A stretch of DNA of 64,000 nt, taken from positions 97,649 to 161,648 of the forward strand of contig JABCZK010000008.1 in assembly GCA_013289695.1 (NCBI GenBank). The letters run 5' to 3'. Made by a program: the position numbers and the translations under genes. Of this stretch, positions 27,925 to 36,352 are shown piece by piece. Position 1 is the first letter of the stretch. Each line of letters begins with the position of its first letter. The stretch comes from Acidobacteriota bacterium. Its GTDB lineage: Bacteria; Acidobacteriota; Terriglobia; Acidiferrales; UBA7541. Under the pieces are notes generated by a model. It worked only from the letters and a program-made list of their open reading frames with translations. It was not told the origin of the DNA and made no database searches.

Positions 27925-29265
27925 CTAGGCGACTCCCTGCGCCTTTACCGGCGCGGCGGTACTAGCAGCCGTAGCGCCCTGCTCTGATTCCTTTACAACG
28001 CGGGCCGCCAGAGGTTTCAACCACAGCAACGCCATAAACGCTGCGATCAGATCGCACACAATCATCGCCCAGAACACCTTCGTCCAGGAGCCGGTCTTGG
28101 CAAACAGCCAAGCGGCGCCGGGCCCCGCAAACGCCGCCGCAACTCCCTTGGCTGTGTACACTACGCCGTAGTTGGTTGTCGCCCACGCCTTTCCGTACAG
28201 GTCGCCCGTAATCGAGGGGAACAACGAGAATATGTTGCCCCAAGCGAAGAAACACAGACCCGACAACACCACGAACCACACCGGGTGATTGATCAATTGC
28301 AGCAGCGCGTACACCGCGATTGCCTCCAGAATGAACGCGATAAAAATGGCGTTCTCCCGGCCGATATTGTCGGACACCCAGCCCCAGAAGGGGCGGGTCA
28401 ACCCATTCAATATCCGGTCCACGGTGATCGCTAGCACCAACGCGGTCATGCCGAACGCGACGATGACGTTATCCACGTGGTAGGACGATGCCATGGGGTT
28501 CAGTTGCGCGGTAACGACCAGGCCGCCGAAAGCCAGCATCGTCATCATCACGTAAATGACGTAAAACGATGGCTGCCTCAGCATCTGCCACGGCGTCATG
28601 TCCACTGCCGATGTGTTCACTTTAGCTTTGATCTTGGCCTCTATCACTTTCCAATTTGGAGGCGTCCATCCTTCGGGCGGCCGGGCCAAGAACAGCGACG
28701 AAGCGAGCACCACCACACCTTGGATAATTCCCCATACGATGAATGTGTGTTGGTAACCCGAAACTTTCAGCATGGCGGCAATGGGCGAGATGGTCGTCGC
28801 GGTGCCAATGCCGAACGCTCCAGCAGTCAGACCGACGCACAGACCGCGATGGTCCGGGAACCACTTCAGCGCGTTCCCGATTGCCCCGCCGTACACGATC
28901 CCCGCTCCGATGCCGCCCACCCCGTACCAGAAGTACAGGCTGTTGATCGTCTCAGCATACCCGGATCCCACCCAGCCCAGTCCCACCAGCACCGCACCTG
29001 CGCCGAGCATGAAGCGGGGCCCGATTTTATCCACCAGGTACCCTTCGAAAGGCACCAGCCACGTTTCCAGTGCGACGAAAAGCGTGAACGTCCACTGGAC
29101 CGCGACCAGCGATACGTGCAGATGCGCTTGTATGGGCTTGGTGAAGAGCGTCCAGGCATACTGCAGGTTCGCGATTGCCATCATGGCGACAATGCCGGCG
29201 GTTAGTTGAACCCAACGATTGGGAATTCGGGAGGGGTGAATCAGAGAAGCAGGAGATGCGGTCAT
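27925..29265 (-). CDS. MFS transporter of the oxalate/formate antiporter (OFA) family
   Basis: 446 residues, about twelve membrane helices. The N-terminal NRWVQLTAGIVAMMAIANLQYAWTLF and ETWLVPFEGYLVDKIGPR, then GIGAGIVYGGAIGNALKWFPDHRGL, match OxlT-like carriers; AGAFGIGTAT follows. OxlT exchanges oxalate for formate; other OFA members carry pyruvate, lactate or other monocarboxylates. GGAGGAACGCTC before the ATG is a good ribosome site. It lies about 1.1 kb downstream of the predicted oxalate oxidoreductase operon, on the same strand but separated by one opposite-strand gene. That proximity supports, but does not prove, oxalate uptake. Confidence 0.88.
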   Translation of the reverse strand: MTASPASLIHPSRIPNRWVQLTAGIVAMMAIANLQYAWTLFTKPIQAHLHVSLVAVQWTFTLFVALETWLVPFEGYLVDKIGPRFMLGAGAVLVGLGWVGSGYAETINSLYFWYGVGGIGAGIVYGGAIGNALKWFPDHRGLCVGLTAGAFGIGTATTISPIAAMLKVSGYQHTFIVWGIIQGVVVLASSLFLARPPEGWTPPNWKVIEAKIKAKVNTSAVDMTPWQMLRQPSFYVIYVMMTMLAFGGLVVTAQLNPMASSYHVDNVIVAFGMTALVLAITVDRILNGLTRPFWGWVSDNIGRENAIFIAFILEAIAVYALLQLINHPVWFVVLSGLCFFAWGNIFSLFPSITGDLYGKAWATTNYGVVYTAKGVAAAFAGPGAAWLFAKTGSWTKVFWAMIVCDLIAAFMALLWLKPLAARVVKESEQGATAASTAAPVKAQGVA

Positions 29266-29360
29266 GAGCGTTCCTCCGATACCGCGCGTTACAATTTAAC
29301 AGCGCACAGCCAGAACGGCATGGTTCTAGGCTCGAAAGCCCGGTGAATCGCAGCGAAATT

Positions 29361-29369
29361 TGCTATACT
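29361..29369 (+). promoter_or_regulatory. Candidate extended -10 promoter
   Basis: TGCTATACT is an extended -10 element (TGn before a five-of-six TATAAT match) in the divergent gap between the OFA carrier and the rightward hypothetical gene at 29508. No -35 match is visible, which extended -10 promoters can lack. Confidence 0.4.
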
Positions 29370-29507
29370 GGTACGTTAATCGAACCACTTGCGGGACACA
29401 GTTATCACGCTCGCCTTGAGCTGTCAAGAGCTTCGTTGACCCTCTGCTCGGCTAACCTGTTCCCGCTCGTGCGTTCCCCCTTGACCCCGACCCCGGAAAG
29501 TACCGAA

Positions 29508-30362
29508 ATGGAGAGGCGACCGATTTCGATGGACGAAAACCTGCGCACCCAACTGGAGACTTACCTGACTCACCTGGACGGCCTGATCCGTCGCGGCCGT
29601 CAGGTTTTAGAAACTCTCGCCAGTGAGCCCTCCAGCCCGGCGGCAATGGCCTCAACTCGCGCCTGGCAGGAAGACTGTGGTGTCACCATCAATCAACTCT
29701 CCGGTGGCAGCAAATCGCATTGGCTCGCGCGTGCTTTTAGCGAGGGGTTTCTGATGCGTTCGACGAACGGTCAGGCCGTCACCGGCGCTGCGCCCACCGA
29801 GATCGTTAAGCGATTGATCGGAGTCCTCGAGCAAGCTGTAACCTCGCTCTCTGCAATGGAAATTGGCGCAGAAGTTTCCGCAGACGCTACGACATCGTCG
29901 ACGGCAGCATCTTCGTCAGCATTATCTGCGGCGCCCGCGCCTCGCCGGTTCGAGTTCGTTCACAACGCCGAGCTCAAACCGGTCCTCGAGCAGGCCTACA
30001 CTGATAGCCGACGCGCTCTTGAGCAACAGGAATACGAGCTAGCTTTACGCACGTCCTGCGGAATCCTCGAAGCCATCGTCACCGACGCGCTGGAACACAA
30101 GGGGCAAAACGCACTCGCCGGCGCGGACGCCCCGGCAGGAAAAATCGGCGATTGGCCGTTTCAGACGCGCCTAGCCGTTGCAGAAAGCACCGGACTGATT
30201 CGCAGCGGATGCGCCCGCCTACCCGCCGCCGCACGAACGTATCGCGATCACACCGATACCCCCAGCGAGAACGGCGCAGAGGCGAATATTTCCGAACGCG
30301 ATGCGCGCGTAGCCGGACAAGTGCTCCACGTAGTGATGAGGGATTTAGATCCGGGCCGCTAG
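29508..30362 (+). CDS. Hypothetical protein with helical N-terminus and possible Abi-C-like C-terminus
   Basis: 284 residues, not recognised. The start at 29508 has GGAAAG 7 bases upstream; 29529 (MDENLRTQLETYL) is an alternative. The N-terminal half is helical (LETYLTHLDGLIRRGRQVLE), a Ser/Ala/Thr-rich linker spans about residues 125-145, and the C-terminal part (FVHNAELKPVLEQAYTDSRR, then ALRTSCGILEAIVTDALEHK) weakly resembles the helical C-terminal domain seen in abortive-infection and HEPN-like proteins. That resemblance is by eye only. It is the only rightward gene between the OFA carrier and the oxidoreductase operon and may be an insertion into an older block. Confidence 0.6.
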   Translation: MERRPISMDENLRTQLETYLTHLDGLIRRGRQVLETLASEPSSPAAMASTRAWQEDCGVTINQLSGGSKSHWLARAFSEGFLMRSTNGQAVTGAAPTEIVKRLIGVLEQAVTSLSAMEIGAEVSADATTSSTAASSSALSAAPAPRRFEFVHNAELKPVLEQAYTDSRRALEQQEYELALRTSCGILEAIVTDALEHKGQNALAGADAPAGKIGDWPFQTRLAVAESTGLIRSGCARLPAAARTYRDHTDTPSENGAEANISERDARVAGQVLHVVMRDLDPGR

Positions 30363-30389
30363 AGGTTGCGAGCCGCGCTGCTCGCAGCG

Positions 30390-30713
30390 CTAATCTTCGA
30401 GGTCCTGCCGAAAAGTCGGCTGCGATGGATTCACGCTGCCATCGATCACAGCCACCACCAAATCTTCGTAAGCGTCCGTCCCCTCAGCCAAAGTAGCGTA
30501 GCCGCGTTCCCGCTGCAGTTGTCCACTCCCCGAATAAATCAGCGTGAAATACCGCCCCGACGAATACTGCAGCTCGAGCAATTTATTCGGCATGTCGGGA
30601 TCGCCTTCCTGCCCCAGCACGTCCATCAGCGCCACCGTCCACTGCCGCCCCTTCGGGTCGGTGACGACCTCGCGCTCCAGGTACTGCCATTCGTCCATGC
30701 TCCACAATGGCAT
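30390..30713 (-). CDS. Hypothetical protein, end of the oxidoreductase operon
   Basis: 107 residues, not recognised. It is acidic and aromatic-rich (MPLWSMDEWQYLEREVVTDP at the start, SSGRYFTLIYSGSGQLQRER in the middle) with no membrane segment or signal peptide, so a small cytoplasmic protein. It begins 2 bases downstream of the receiver-domain gene and is probably co-transcribed as the last gene of the leftward run. No enzyme or binding motif is evident. Confidence 0.65.
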   Translation of the reverse strand: MPLWSMDEWQYLEREVVTDPKGRQWTVALMDVLGQEGDPDMPNKLLELQYSSGRYFTLIYSGSGQLQRERGYATLAEGTDAYEDLVVAVIDGSVNPSQPTFRQDLED

Positions 30714-30715
30714 CG

Positions 30716-31078
30716 CTATTCCAGCAGCTGCCGCAGCGCTTGCGCAACTTGCGAACCGGTGAATGGTTTGGGGACCAGCAAGACTCGTTGCGCGTTACGC
30801 GAACGCAGACTCGCCACGGCGATCTCCGGCGTATCGCTGATAATTACAATGGGAAATTTCGCGTGATCGGGGTGATGACGCACGGAATCGAACAACGCCT
30901 CGCTCATATCATACGAGGTGCAATCCAGCACGAGCGCTTCGGATTGCTGCGACACAATCAATTCATTGACGCCGACGTTGTATCCCTCGGCGAACACCTC
31001 AAAGCCCGCGTCGCGCAACGCGAACGTCAGCAGCTCGGCGATCTCCGGCGTGTCGTCAATGAGCAGGATGCGCTGCAA
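30716..31078 (-). CDS. Stand-alone response-regulator receiver domain
   Basis: 120 residues comprising one CheY-like receiver. The acidic pair Asp8-Asp9 (ILLIDDTPE), the phosphoacceptor Asp52 (ALVLDCTS), the switch Ser in VIISDTPE and the conserved Lys in VPKPF are all present, so phosphorylation is plausible. No output domain follows. No histidine kinase is seen in the window. It starts 7 bases after the preceding hypothetical gene, in a metabolic operon, which is unusual; it may act by protein contact, for example on the AAA ATPase or the oxidoreductase. Confidence 0.88.
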   Translation of the reverse strand: MQRILLIDDTPEIAELLTFALRDAGFEVFAEGYNVGVNELIVSQQSEALVLDCTSYDMSEALFDSVRHHPDHAKFPIVIISDTPEIAVASLRSRNAQRVLLVPKPFTGSQVAQALRQLLE

Positions 31079-31085
31079 GCGTCTG

Positions 31086-31463
31086 CTACTTCTTGACGGC
31101 GCCGGTGCCGGGCAGCCGTTTCTTCTTGCCTTCGCAGGGCTCCAGATCCATTACCCAGATCCGTCCGCCCGCGGTGTAATATGCGCGACGATCGTTCTCA
31201 AACATCGCGCCCCAGGCCTCCAGCGTGCGCATCGCGAAGGTGACTCCCTCGAAATTATTGCGCGCGTGATTCAGCACTTCATTCGTGTGCCAATTGTCGG
31301 TGAGAATCGCGTCGCCCGCATGCACGCGCAGCACAGTGTAGTAGCGGTCGTACGCCGCTTCGGTGCGCACCTCGCGCGTCGAACCGCGCTTCTTGCCTTC
31401 CGTTACAACGTAGCTTTCCTGCGCCTCAGCTGTGGCTGTCGGCAGATTCGTGTCGGTGCTCAT
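31086..31463 (-). CDS. Conserved-looking hypothetical protein following the beta subunit
   Basis: 125 residues, not recognised. The start ATG at 31463 overlaps the stop of the beta-subunit gene (ATGA at 31460-31463), strongly suggesting coupled translation and a functional link to the oxidoreductase. The protein is soluble, with a disordered N-terminus, a core YDRYYTVLRVHAGDAILTDN and NNFEGVTFAMRTLEAWGAMF, and a Lys-rich tail. One Cys (MDLEPCEGKKK) is present, so it is not a ferredoxin. It could be an assembly factor or small accessory subunit; that is a guess from position. Confidence 0.7.
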   Translation of the reverse strand: MSTDTNLPTATAEAQESYVVTEGKKRGSTREVRTEAAYDRYYTVLRVHAGDAILTDNWHTNEVLNHARNNFEGVTFAMRTLEAWGAMFENDRRAYYTAGGRIWVMDLEPCEGKKKRLPGTGAVKK

Positions 31464-32524
31464 AGGGTTTGCGCCACCGCCTCGGCCGCAGACGCCGTGG
31501 CCATGTTCACCAGATTTTTCGCGTCCGCCGCCTGAATCAACGCTTCCGGCAACTCGATGCCCATCATCTTCCATTGCTGGTTGGCAAACGTCTGCAATTT
31601 GGCGATGTGCTCCGCGTGCAGGTGGCCGAAGCGTCCTTGTAATTTCAAATACTCGGACACCGGCCGCATATTCTGCGGGCGGAAACTGTAATCGTACTCG
31701 CGCTTCTCAGGATTCCACTCCCAGATCGGGTACAGCCCGCATTCCACAACCAGCCGGCCCAGGTCAATCGAGCGCGGCGTCTCATACACGAAACCCTTCT
31801 GGCACGGAGTGTAAATCATCAAGTACGCGGCGCCCTTGTGGTTCAGCCCCTTGCGCACTTTGTTCATCAAATCAATCGGATATCCCACGCTCGCCGTCGC
31901 CACATAGCAATGCGGATGCCCGGCAGCCATCATGCGCGCGAGATCTTTCGGGAAAAGTGTCTTCGCCTCCGGAACCATCGGCCCCGGAGGTGAAAAAGTC
32001 GTCATGCCGCCGTAAGGTGTGCGCGACGAAGCCTGAATTCCGGTGTTCGCGTACTGTTCGTTGTCGTAGCAGATGATCAGGCAATCGTGATTGCGATACA
32101 GCGCGCCAGAAATTGACGCAAGTCCGATGTCGGACGCGCTGCCGTCGCCCGCTTCGCAAATAATATTCGGAAACGCGCCCTTCCATTTGCCCTTGCGAAT
32201 CATGGCTTCATACGCCGCGGCGACGCCTGCAGTGAAGCTGCCGGCGCTGCCAATCTGCGTGTGCGCCCACGGCACATTGTAGGGCGTACACAAATACGAG
32301 CTGTTCGCCACGTACATGCACCCAGTCGGCCCGACCAGAATCGTGTTGTCGCCGGCCGCTTTGCTCGTCATCCGGTACTGGATGGACGGCCCGCAACCCG
32401 CGCACGTGCGATGCCCCGGAACAAAAGGCTCGCTCGACGGCAAGTCGGGGTTGTAAAACCGCGCCCCTTGGTTCGGACTTCCCAAAATTGGCAGTATCTG
32501 GCGCTCCACTTCAATCGCTGGCAT
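31460..32524 (-). CDS. 2-oxoacid:acceptor oxidoreductase, beta (TPP-binding) subunit; predicted oxalate oxidoreductase
   Basis: 354 residues. This is the thiamine diphosphate subunit of the PFOR superfamily. The proximal [4Fe-4S] ligands are visible: Cys41 and Cys44 (CAGCG), Cys69 (GPTGCMY) and Cys241 (IYTPCQKGF). The TPP/magnesium motif is GDGSASDIG (126-134) followed by YDNEQYANTG. Start 32524 has GGGAGA 7 bases upstream. The reaction is 2-oxoacid oxidation with electrons leaving through Fe-S clusters; oxalate is inferred as substrate from the alpha subunit and the neighbourhood, and no CoA is used by oxalate oxidoreductase. It is preceded by alpha (84 bases) and coupled to a small unknown gene. 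Confidence 0.9.
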   Translation of the reverse strand: MPAIEVERQILPILGSPNQGARFYNPDLPSSEPFVPGHRTCAGCGPSIQYRMTSKAAGDNTILVGPTGCMYVANSSYLCTPYNVPWAHTQIGSAGSFTAGVAAAYEAMIRKGKWKGAFPNIICEAGDGSASDIGLASISGALYRNHDCLIICYDNEQYANTGIQASSRTPYGGMTTFSPPGPMVPEAKTLFPKDLARMMAAGHPHCYVATASVGYPIDLMNKVRKGLNHKGAAYLMIYTPCQKGFVYETPRSIDLGRLVVECGLYPIWEWNPEKREYDYSFRPQNMRPVSEYLKLQGRFGHLHAEHIAKLQTFANQQWKMMGIELPEALIQAADAKNLVNMATASAAEAVAQTL

Positions 32525-32608
32525 ATCGGTTTCTCCCACGGCAGAGCACGAGTACGGCGCTCCACCCATCGTTGTGCGAACCGTCAGGCTCGCCGATATA
32601 AATAATCC

Positions 32609-33817
32609 CTACTCTTCGAACCCGACCCAATGCGTGCGTTTTTCAATTTTCCCGCGTTTCTGCGCTTCCGTCATTTTCTTCGCCATCCAGTAAAATTCGT
32701 CAAGGACGATCGCTTCGCCGCCCATTCCCGCCATGAACGAAAGCACCAGCGGCTTGTGCTGGCTTTCGTACAGAGCCGCGCACACCTCGCCGTACAGCAC
32801 GCCTCCACTGCTCACGCTGCCCAGGCCCATATTCGTCTCAATCACGCCCACCACTTTAAATTTGCTGAGCACCTCGTTCACGCGATCGGTCGGATAAGGC
32901 CGGATCGTGCGCAAGCGCACCATCCCTACCTTCAGGCCGTTGTCACGCATGTGTTTAATCGCAAACCGCGCCGTTACCGCGTGGCCGCCCTGCAAGAAGA
33001 ACACCACGTCCGCGTCATCGGTCATGTACTCTTCGACCCACGGATCGTAGCGCCGCCCGAAAATCTTCGCGAACTCGTCGTGCACTTCCTCGATCACCGC
33101 CACCGCGCCTTCCATCGCCCGCGCGCGCTCCAGCTGCAGCGGCGGCCCCTGCTCCGGCATGATCTGCGGACCGTGCGAAACCGGATGCCGCGGGTCGAGC
33201 GGATAAGGATGCTTGTAGGGCGGCAAAAATTCCTTCACCTGGCCGGAGTCTGGCAATTCAACGTCACTCGTGATGTGCGAAACGAAAAATCCATCCTGGC
33301 AAACCATCTGCGGCAGCAGTACCCGCGGATCTTCGCCGATGCGATAAGCCATCAAGTGATTGTCGAACGCTTCCTGCGCATCGCAGGCCCAGCCCATCAG
33401 CCAACCCATGTCGCGCGTCGAGAGCGCATCCGTGTGCTCGGAACCGAAATCGCCAGGAGGATCGAGCGTGCGGTCGGCGATCATCATTTGGACCGGCATG
33501 CGGCTGCCGGAGATCGGCGAATAAAGTTCGTAAGCAAATTGCACGCCCACGCCCGAACTGCCGGTGAAGACGCGCGCGCCACTCGACGAAGCGCCGTGCG
33601 AAATGCTCAATTGCGAGTGCTCGCTGTCGGCCACAATGTACTCGGCGTCCAGTTCCCCGTTCGCCACCATTTGCGCCAGCGCCATCATGGTCGCGGTGTA
33701 AGGCCGTATCGGATACGCCGCGATCACATCCACGTCGGCATACTTCGCCGCCTGCGCCGAAGCGACGCAGCCGTTGATCCGCACCGTCCTCTTTTTTACT
33801 TCCGTAGCCGTCGCCAT
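32609..33817 (-). CDS. 2-oxoacid:acceptor oxidoreductase, alpha subunit; predicted oxalate oxidoreductase
   Basis: 402 residues containing PFOR domains I and II. Two features decide the substrate class. First, residues 34-41 read AYPIRPYT, where pyruvate enzymes have YPITPSS: an arginine replaces the substrate-contacting threonine. From memory, Moorella thermoacetica oxalate oxidoreductase has exactly such an Arg (Arg31 alpha) that binds the second carboxylate. Second, GSEHTDALSTRDMGW (125-139) keeps an Arg/Asp pair in the loop covering the active site. The TPP-activating glutamate is Glu66 (ADSEHSQLS). The ATG at 33817 has GGAG 6 bases upstream. Other dicarboxylate-like keto acids or phenylglyoxylate remain possible. 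Confidence 0.87.
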   Translation of the reverse strand: MATATEVKKRTVRINGCVASAQAAKYADVDVIAAYPIRPYTATMMALAQMVANGELDAEYIVADSEHSQLSISHGASSSGARVFTGSSGVGVQFAYELYSPISGSRMPVQMMIADRTLDPPGDFGSEHTDALSTRDMGWLMGWACDAQEAFDNHLMAYRIGEDPRVLLPQMVCQDGFFVSHITSDVELPDSGQVKEFLPPYKHPYPLDPRHPVSHGPQIMPEQGPPLQLERARAMEGAVAVIEEVHDEFAKIFGRRYDPWVEEYMTDDADVVFFLQGGHAVTARFAIKHMRDNGLKVGMVRLRTIRPYPTDRVNEVLSKFKVVGVIETNMGLGSVSSGGVLYGEVCAALYESQHKPLVLSFMAGMGGEAIVLDEFYWMAKKMTEAQKRGKIEKRTHWVGFEE

Positions 33818-33852
33818 TTTTCGCTCCAATCCTAAATGTTCTTAAATGTTCC

Positions 33853-35682
33853 CTAAATATTCTTTGGAGCGCGGTCGCCCAGATTCCGCAGCTCTTCCGC
33901 CTGACGTCCGTGCAATCCCGGCGAGACAGCGAACGCCGTGTCCATGCGCACCACGCCGGTATCGAAATCCAGTTCCGGCACGCCCTCCAGGCATCCCGTC
34001 GGACATTCCTCGATGCACACGCGGCAACCCTTGCAGTAATCCACCAAAATTTTGTACAAGCCGTTCGAACGCACGTCACGCACGATGCACGGCTCCGGAC
34101 AAACCAGGTAACAGTTGTCGCACGCATTGCACGTGCCGCAACTGAAGCAGCGCCCGGCCTCCTCCACCGCCTGCTCTTCCGTGAACGCCTGAATCACTTC
34201 TTGCTGCGTCTTGCGCCGGCTCTTAGGCGGCAGCAAAGTCTGTTGCACGCGCGGAAAGTGAGGGAAATAAGTCATGTTCATGCGGTTCAAATCGAAGATC
34301 ACGTCCACGGGAATGGTGCGCGGCTCCAGAGTCACTCCGCGCATCACCTTGTCCAGATTAAAAGCCACGCGCTTCCCGTCGCCCACCGCGTTCACCACCA
34401 TCAGCGGCTGCCCCGCACCGAGTTGCACGATGTCGCCCGCGGCAAAAAAGTTCGTGTCGCCCAGACGTCCGAAGCGGTCAATCTTGATCGTGCCGCGCTC
34501 GGTCTTGAATTCCTGCGGCAACCATGCGAGTGACGCGTGTTGCCCCACCGCGATGATCACGTTATCCACCGCGAAGCGTTCCGCTGGAGCCTCGCGATCA
34601 ATGTTGATCGGCGAAGCATTGATAGCGCCGGAAAACTTCGCGGGATGCAGCTGCAAAGCTTTCACTTTGCCGTCACCGAGGACGGCCGTCATCGCCTTCC
34701 CGTGCATCAGCTCCACGCCTTCTTCCTTCATGTCGTGCAAATCTTCAGGGGACGCGGGCATTTCCTGTGGGTGCGCTTCCACCGTGATCATGGTCACTTC
34801 CACAGCCCCTTGCCGCAGCGCTTCGCGCGCGCAATCAATCGCGGTGTTGCCACCGCCGATCACCGCCACCCGCGCGCCGACCTTCACCTTGGAGGTTCCC
34901 ATCCCGATATCGCGCAGGAACGGAAGGCCGAACAACACGCCTTGCTTATTTTCGCCCTCGGCTCGCGCGCTGTTTGGCTCAGTGAGCCCCACCGCTAGCA
35001 CGACTGCGTCGTAATTCTTTTTCAAATCATCCCAGCTGACGTCTTTTCCTACTTCCACGTTCGTCTTGATCGTTATACCAAGCTCCACTAGACGCTCGAT
35101 CTCGCGATCCAGCACGTTCTGGGGCAGCACCCAATCGGGAATTCCGCCGCGGTTGAGCCCGCCGGCCTTCGGCGATTTTTCCAGGATCGTAACTTTGTAA
35201 CCCAGCCGCGCCAGTTGATACGCCGCGCTGTGCCCCGCGGGCCCCGAACCAACCACCGCCACTTTCTTGCCGTTAGGCGCGCCCGGCTTCACCACGTCGC
35301 GCGTCAACGCCTGTCCCAAATCGCCGAGGAACCGCTCCACAGCGCGAATTGAAATCGCCTCGTCGTATTTCCCGCGGTTGCAAGCTTGTTCGCACGGGTG
35401 GTAACACACGCGCCCCGTCACCGACGGGAACGGCATGTCTTCCTTGATCAGCGCGTAGGCGTCCAGATACTTCCCGCGCTTCACCAAATCGAGATAGCCC
35501 TGAATTTTTTCATTGGTGCCGCAAGCGTTGTTGCAAGGCGGCAATTTGTCGCGATACACCGGTCGAATCGAACGCCAGTTTCCGGTGGGAAATAAATCCT
35601 GCCCGTTTTGCGTGGGCGCGGGCGTGATGCCGGCAAACGGAATCATCAGCCGCTCGGGAATCTTTGTGCCTTTGGTTGACAT
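33853..35682 (-). CDS. GltD-like FAD oxidoreductase fused to a two-cluster ferredoxin (delta) domain
   Basis: 609 residues. Residues 45-125 form the Fe-S helical domain of GltD-like proteins (Cys50, 54, 93, 97, 101). An FAD Rossmann motif VAVVGSGPAGHSAAY begins at 141, and a pyridine-nucleotide motif VAVIGGGNTAIDCA at 272. The C-terminus from Cys512 to Cys564 carries two 4Fe-4S-type cysteine sets, with extra cysteines (CFSCGTCNACDNC, then CKGCRVCIEECPTGC). In Moorella OOR the delta ferredoxin is joined to gamma; here it is joined to a diaphorase-like module, so electrons could pass directly to NAD(P)+. Phenylglyoxylate:NAD+ oxidoreductase has comparable separate subunits. It lies between gamma and alpha. 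Confidence 0.9.
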   Translation of the reverse strand: MSTKGTKIPERLMIPFAGITPAPTQNGQDLFPTGNWRSIRPVYRDKLPPCNNACGTNEKIQGYLDLVKRGKYLDAYALIKEDMPFPSVTGRVCYHPCEQACNRGKYDEAISIRAVERFLGDLGQALTRDVVKPGAPNGKKVAVVGSGPAGHSAAYQLARLGYKVTILEKSPKAGGLNRGGIPDWVLPQNVLDREIERLVELGITIKTNVEVGKDVSWDDLKKNYDAVVLAVGLTEPNSARAEGENKQGVLFGLPFLRDIGMGTSKVKVGARVAVIGGGNTAIDCAREALRQGAVEVTMITVEAHPQEMPASPEDLHDMKEEGVELMHGKAMTAVLGDGKVKALQLHPAKFSGAINASPINIDREAPAERFAVDNVIIAVGQHASLAWLPQEFKTERGTIKIDRFGRLGDTNFFAAGDIVQLGAGQPLMVVNAVGDGKRVAFNLDKVMRGVTLEPRTIPVDVIFDLNRMNMTYFPHFPRVQQTLLPPKSRRKTQQEVIQAFTEEQAVEEAGRCFSCGTCNACDNCYLVCPEPCIVRDVRSNGLYKILVDYCKGCRVCIEECPTGCLEGVPELDFDTGVVRMDTAFAVSPGLHGRQAEELRNLGDRAPKNI

Positions 35683-35693
35683 GTGTCCTTTTC

Positions 35694-36341
35694 CTAAGCC
35701 GCTACTGGATGCAGCGGCATGATGTGCAATTCTTCCAGCGCCAACTTGAACGCGTGCTTGTTCGCAATCATCGGCTCGATCGTTGCCAGCTTTACGATGC
35801 CCGTGGTCTTCACCACCGCCGCAATCAACGGAGCCGCGATATCCGGCGCGATAGATTTATTTCGCTCGGCCGCGCCCTCGGTGGAAAGTCGGTCGAGGCC
35901 CAATTCGCCGAGGCGGTAGTAAAGCCACTTGTGGTCGGCAATCTTCGCGGCATCGACGCATACGAGCTGCGCGAGGCGCTCCGCGCCCGGCACGAAACGC
36001 AGAATGTACTCAGGCGTGTAATGCGTGTTGATCACCAGCGTTCCGCCGGGAGGCATCCCGCGCATGTAATCCCAACCCTTCACCATAGTTCCCTCTACCA
36101 GCACGATGATGTTGGGCTTCTCGTTTTCGTACGTGAGCTCGTTTTCGATCACCGTGTCGCTGACGCGGCAATATTTGCGCGTGGGGCAATTCGTGCGATC
36201 GGGATTGTCCACGTAATTTTCCATCGCCTGCGCGTACTTGCCTTCGAGCCGCGCCGAAGCGGAAATCGAATTGACGATGTCGCGCCCCTCTTTGTCCATG
36301 ATGATCCCGCGCGTCCAAACGGTGAGTTCCGTGTAAGCCAT
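35694..36341 (-). CDS. 2-oxoacid:acceptor oxidoreductase, gamma subunit (divergent)
   Basis: 215 residues. The core matches the PFOR gamma domain: SISASARLEGKYAQAMENYV, CRVSDTVIENEL, IIVLVEGTMVKG, GGTLVINTHYTPE and VCVDAAKIA. The N-terminal hallmark GRGGQGAVTAA is missing; the corresponding stretch reads RGIIMDKEGRDIVNSI. Also the usual FGPERRGxPV segment is replaced by VDNPDRTNCPTRKYCR, with two cysteines. In CoA-dependent enzymes this domain helps hold CoA, so loss of the glycine loop suits a CoA-independent oxalate enzyme, although that link is inference. It starts 11 bases after the AAA ATPase gene and precedes the FAD-ferredoxin gene by 11 bases. Confidence 0.85.
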   Translation of the reverse strand: MAYTELTVWTRGIIMDKEGRDIVNSISASARLEGKYAQAMENYVDNPDRTNCPTRKYCRVSDTVIENELTYENEKPNIIVLVEGTMVKGWDYMRGMPPGGTLVINTHYTPEYILRFVPGAERLAQLVCVDAAKIADHKWLYYRLGELGLDRLSTEGAAERNKSIAPDIAAPLIAAVVKTTGIVKLATIEPMIANKHAFKLALEELHIMPLHPVAA

Positions 36342-36352
36342 AATCCGCCTCG

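Noticed and set aside
32630..33835. 401-codon rightward frame opposite the oxidoreductase alpha gene
   Set aside because: His/Arg-rich antisense translation with no protein features.
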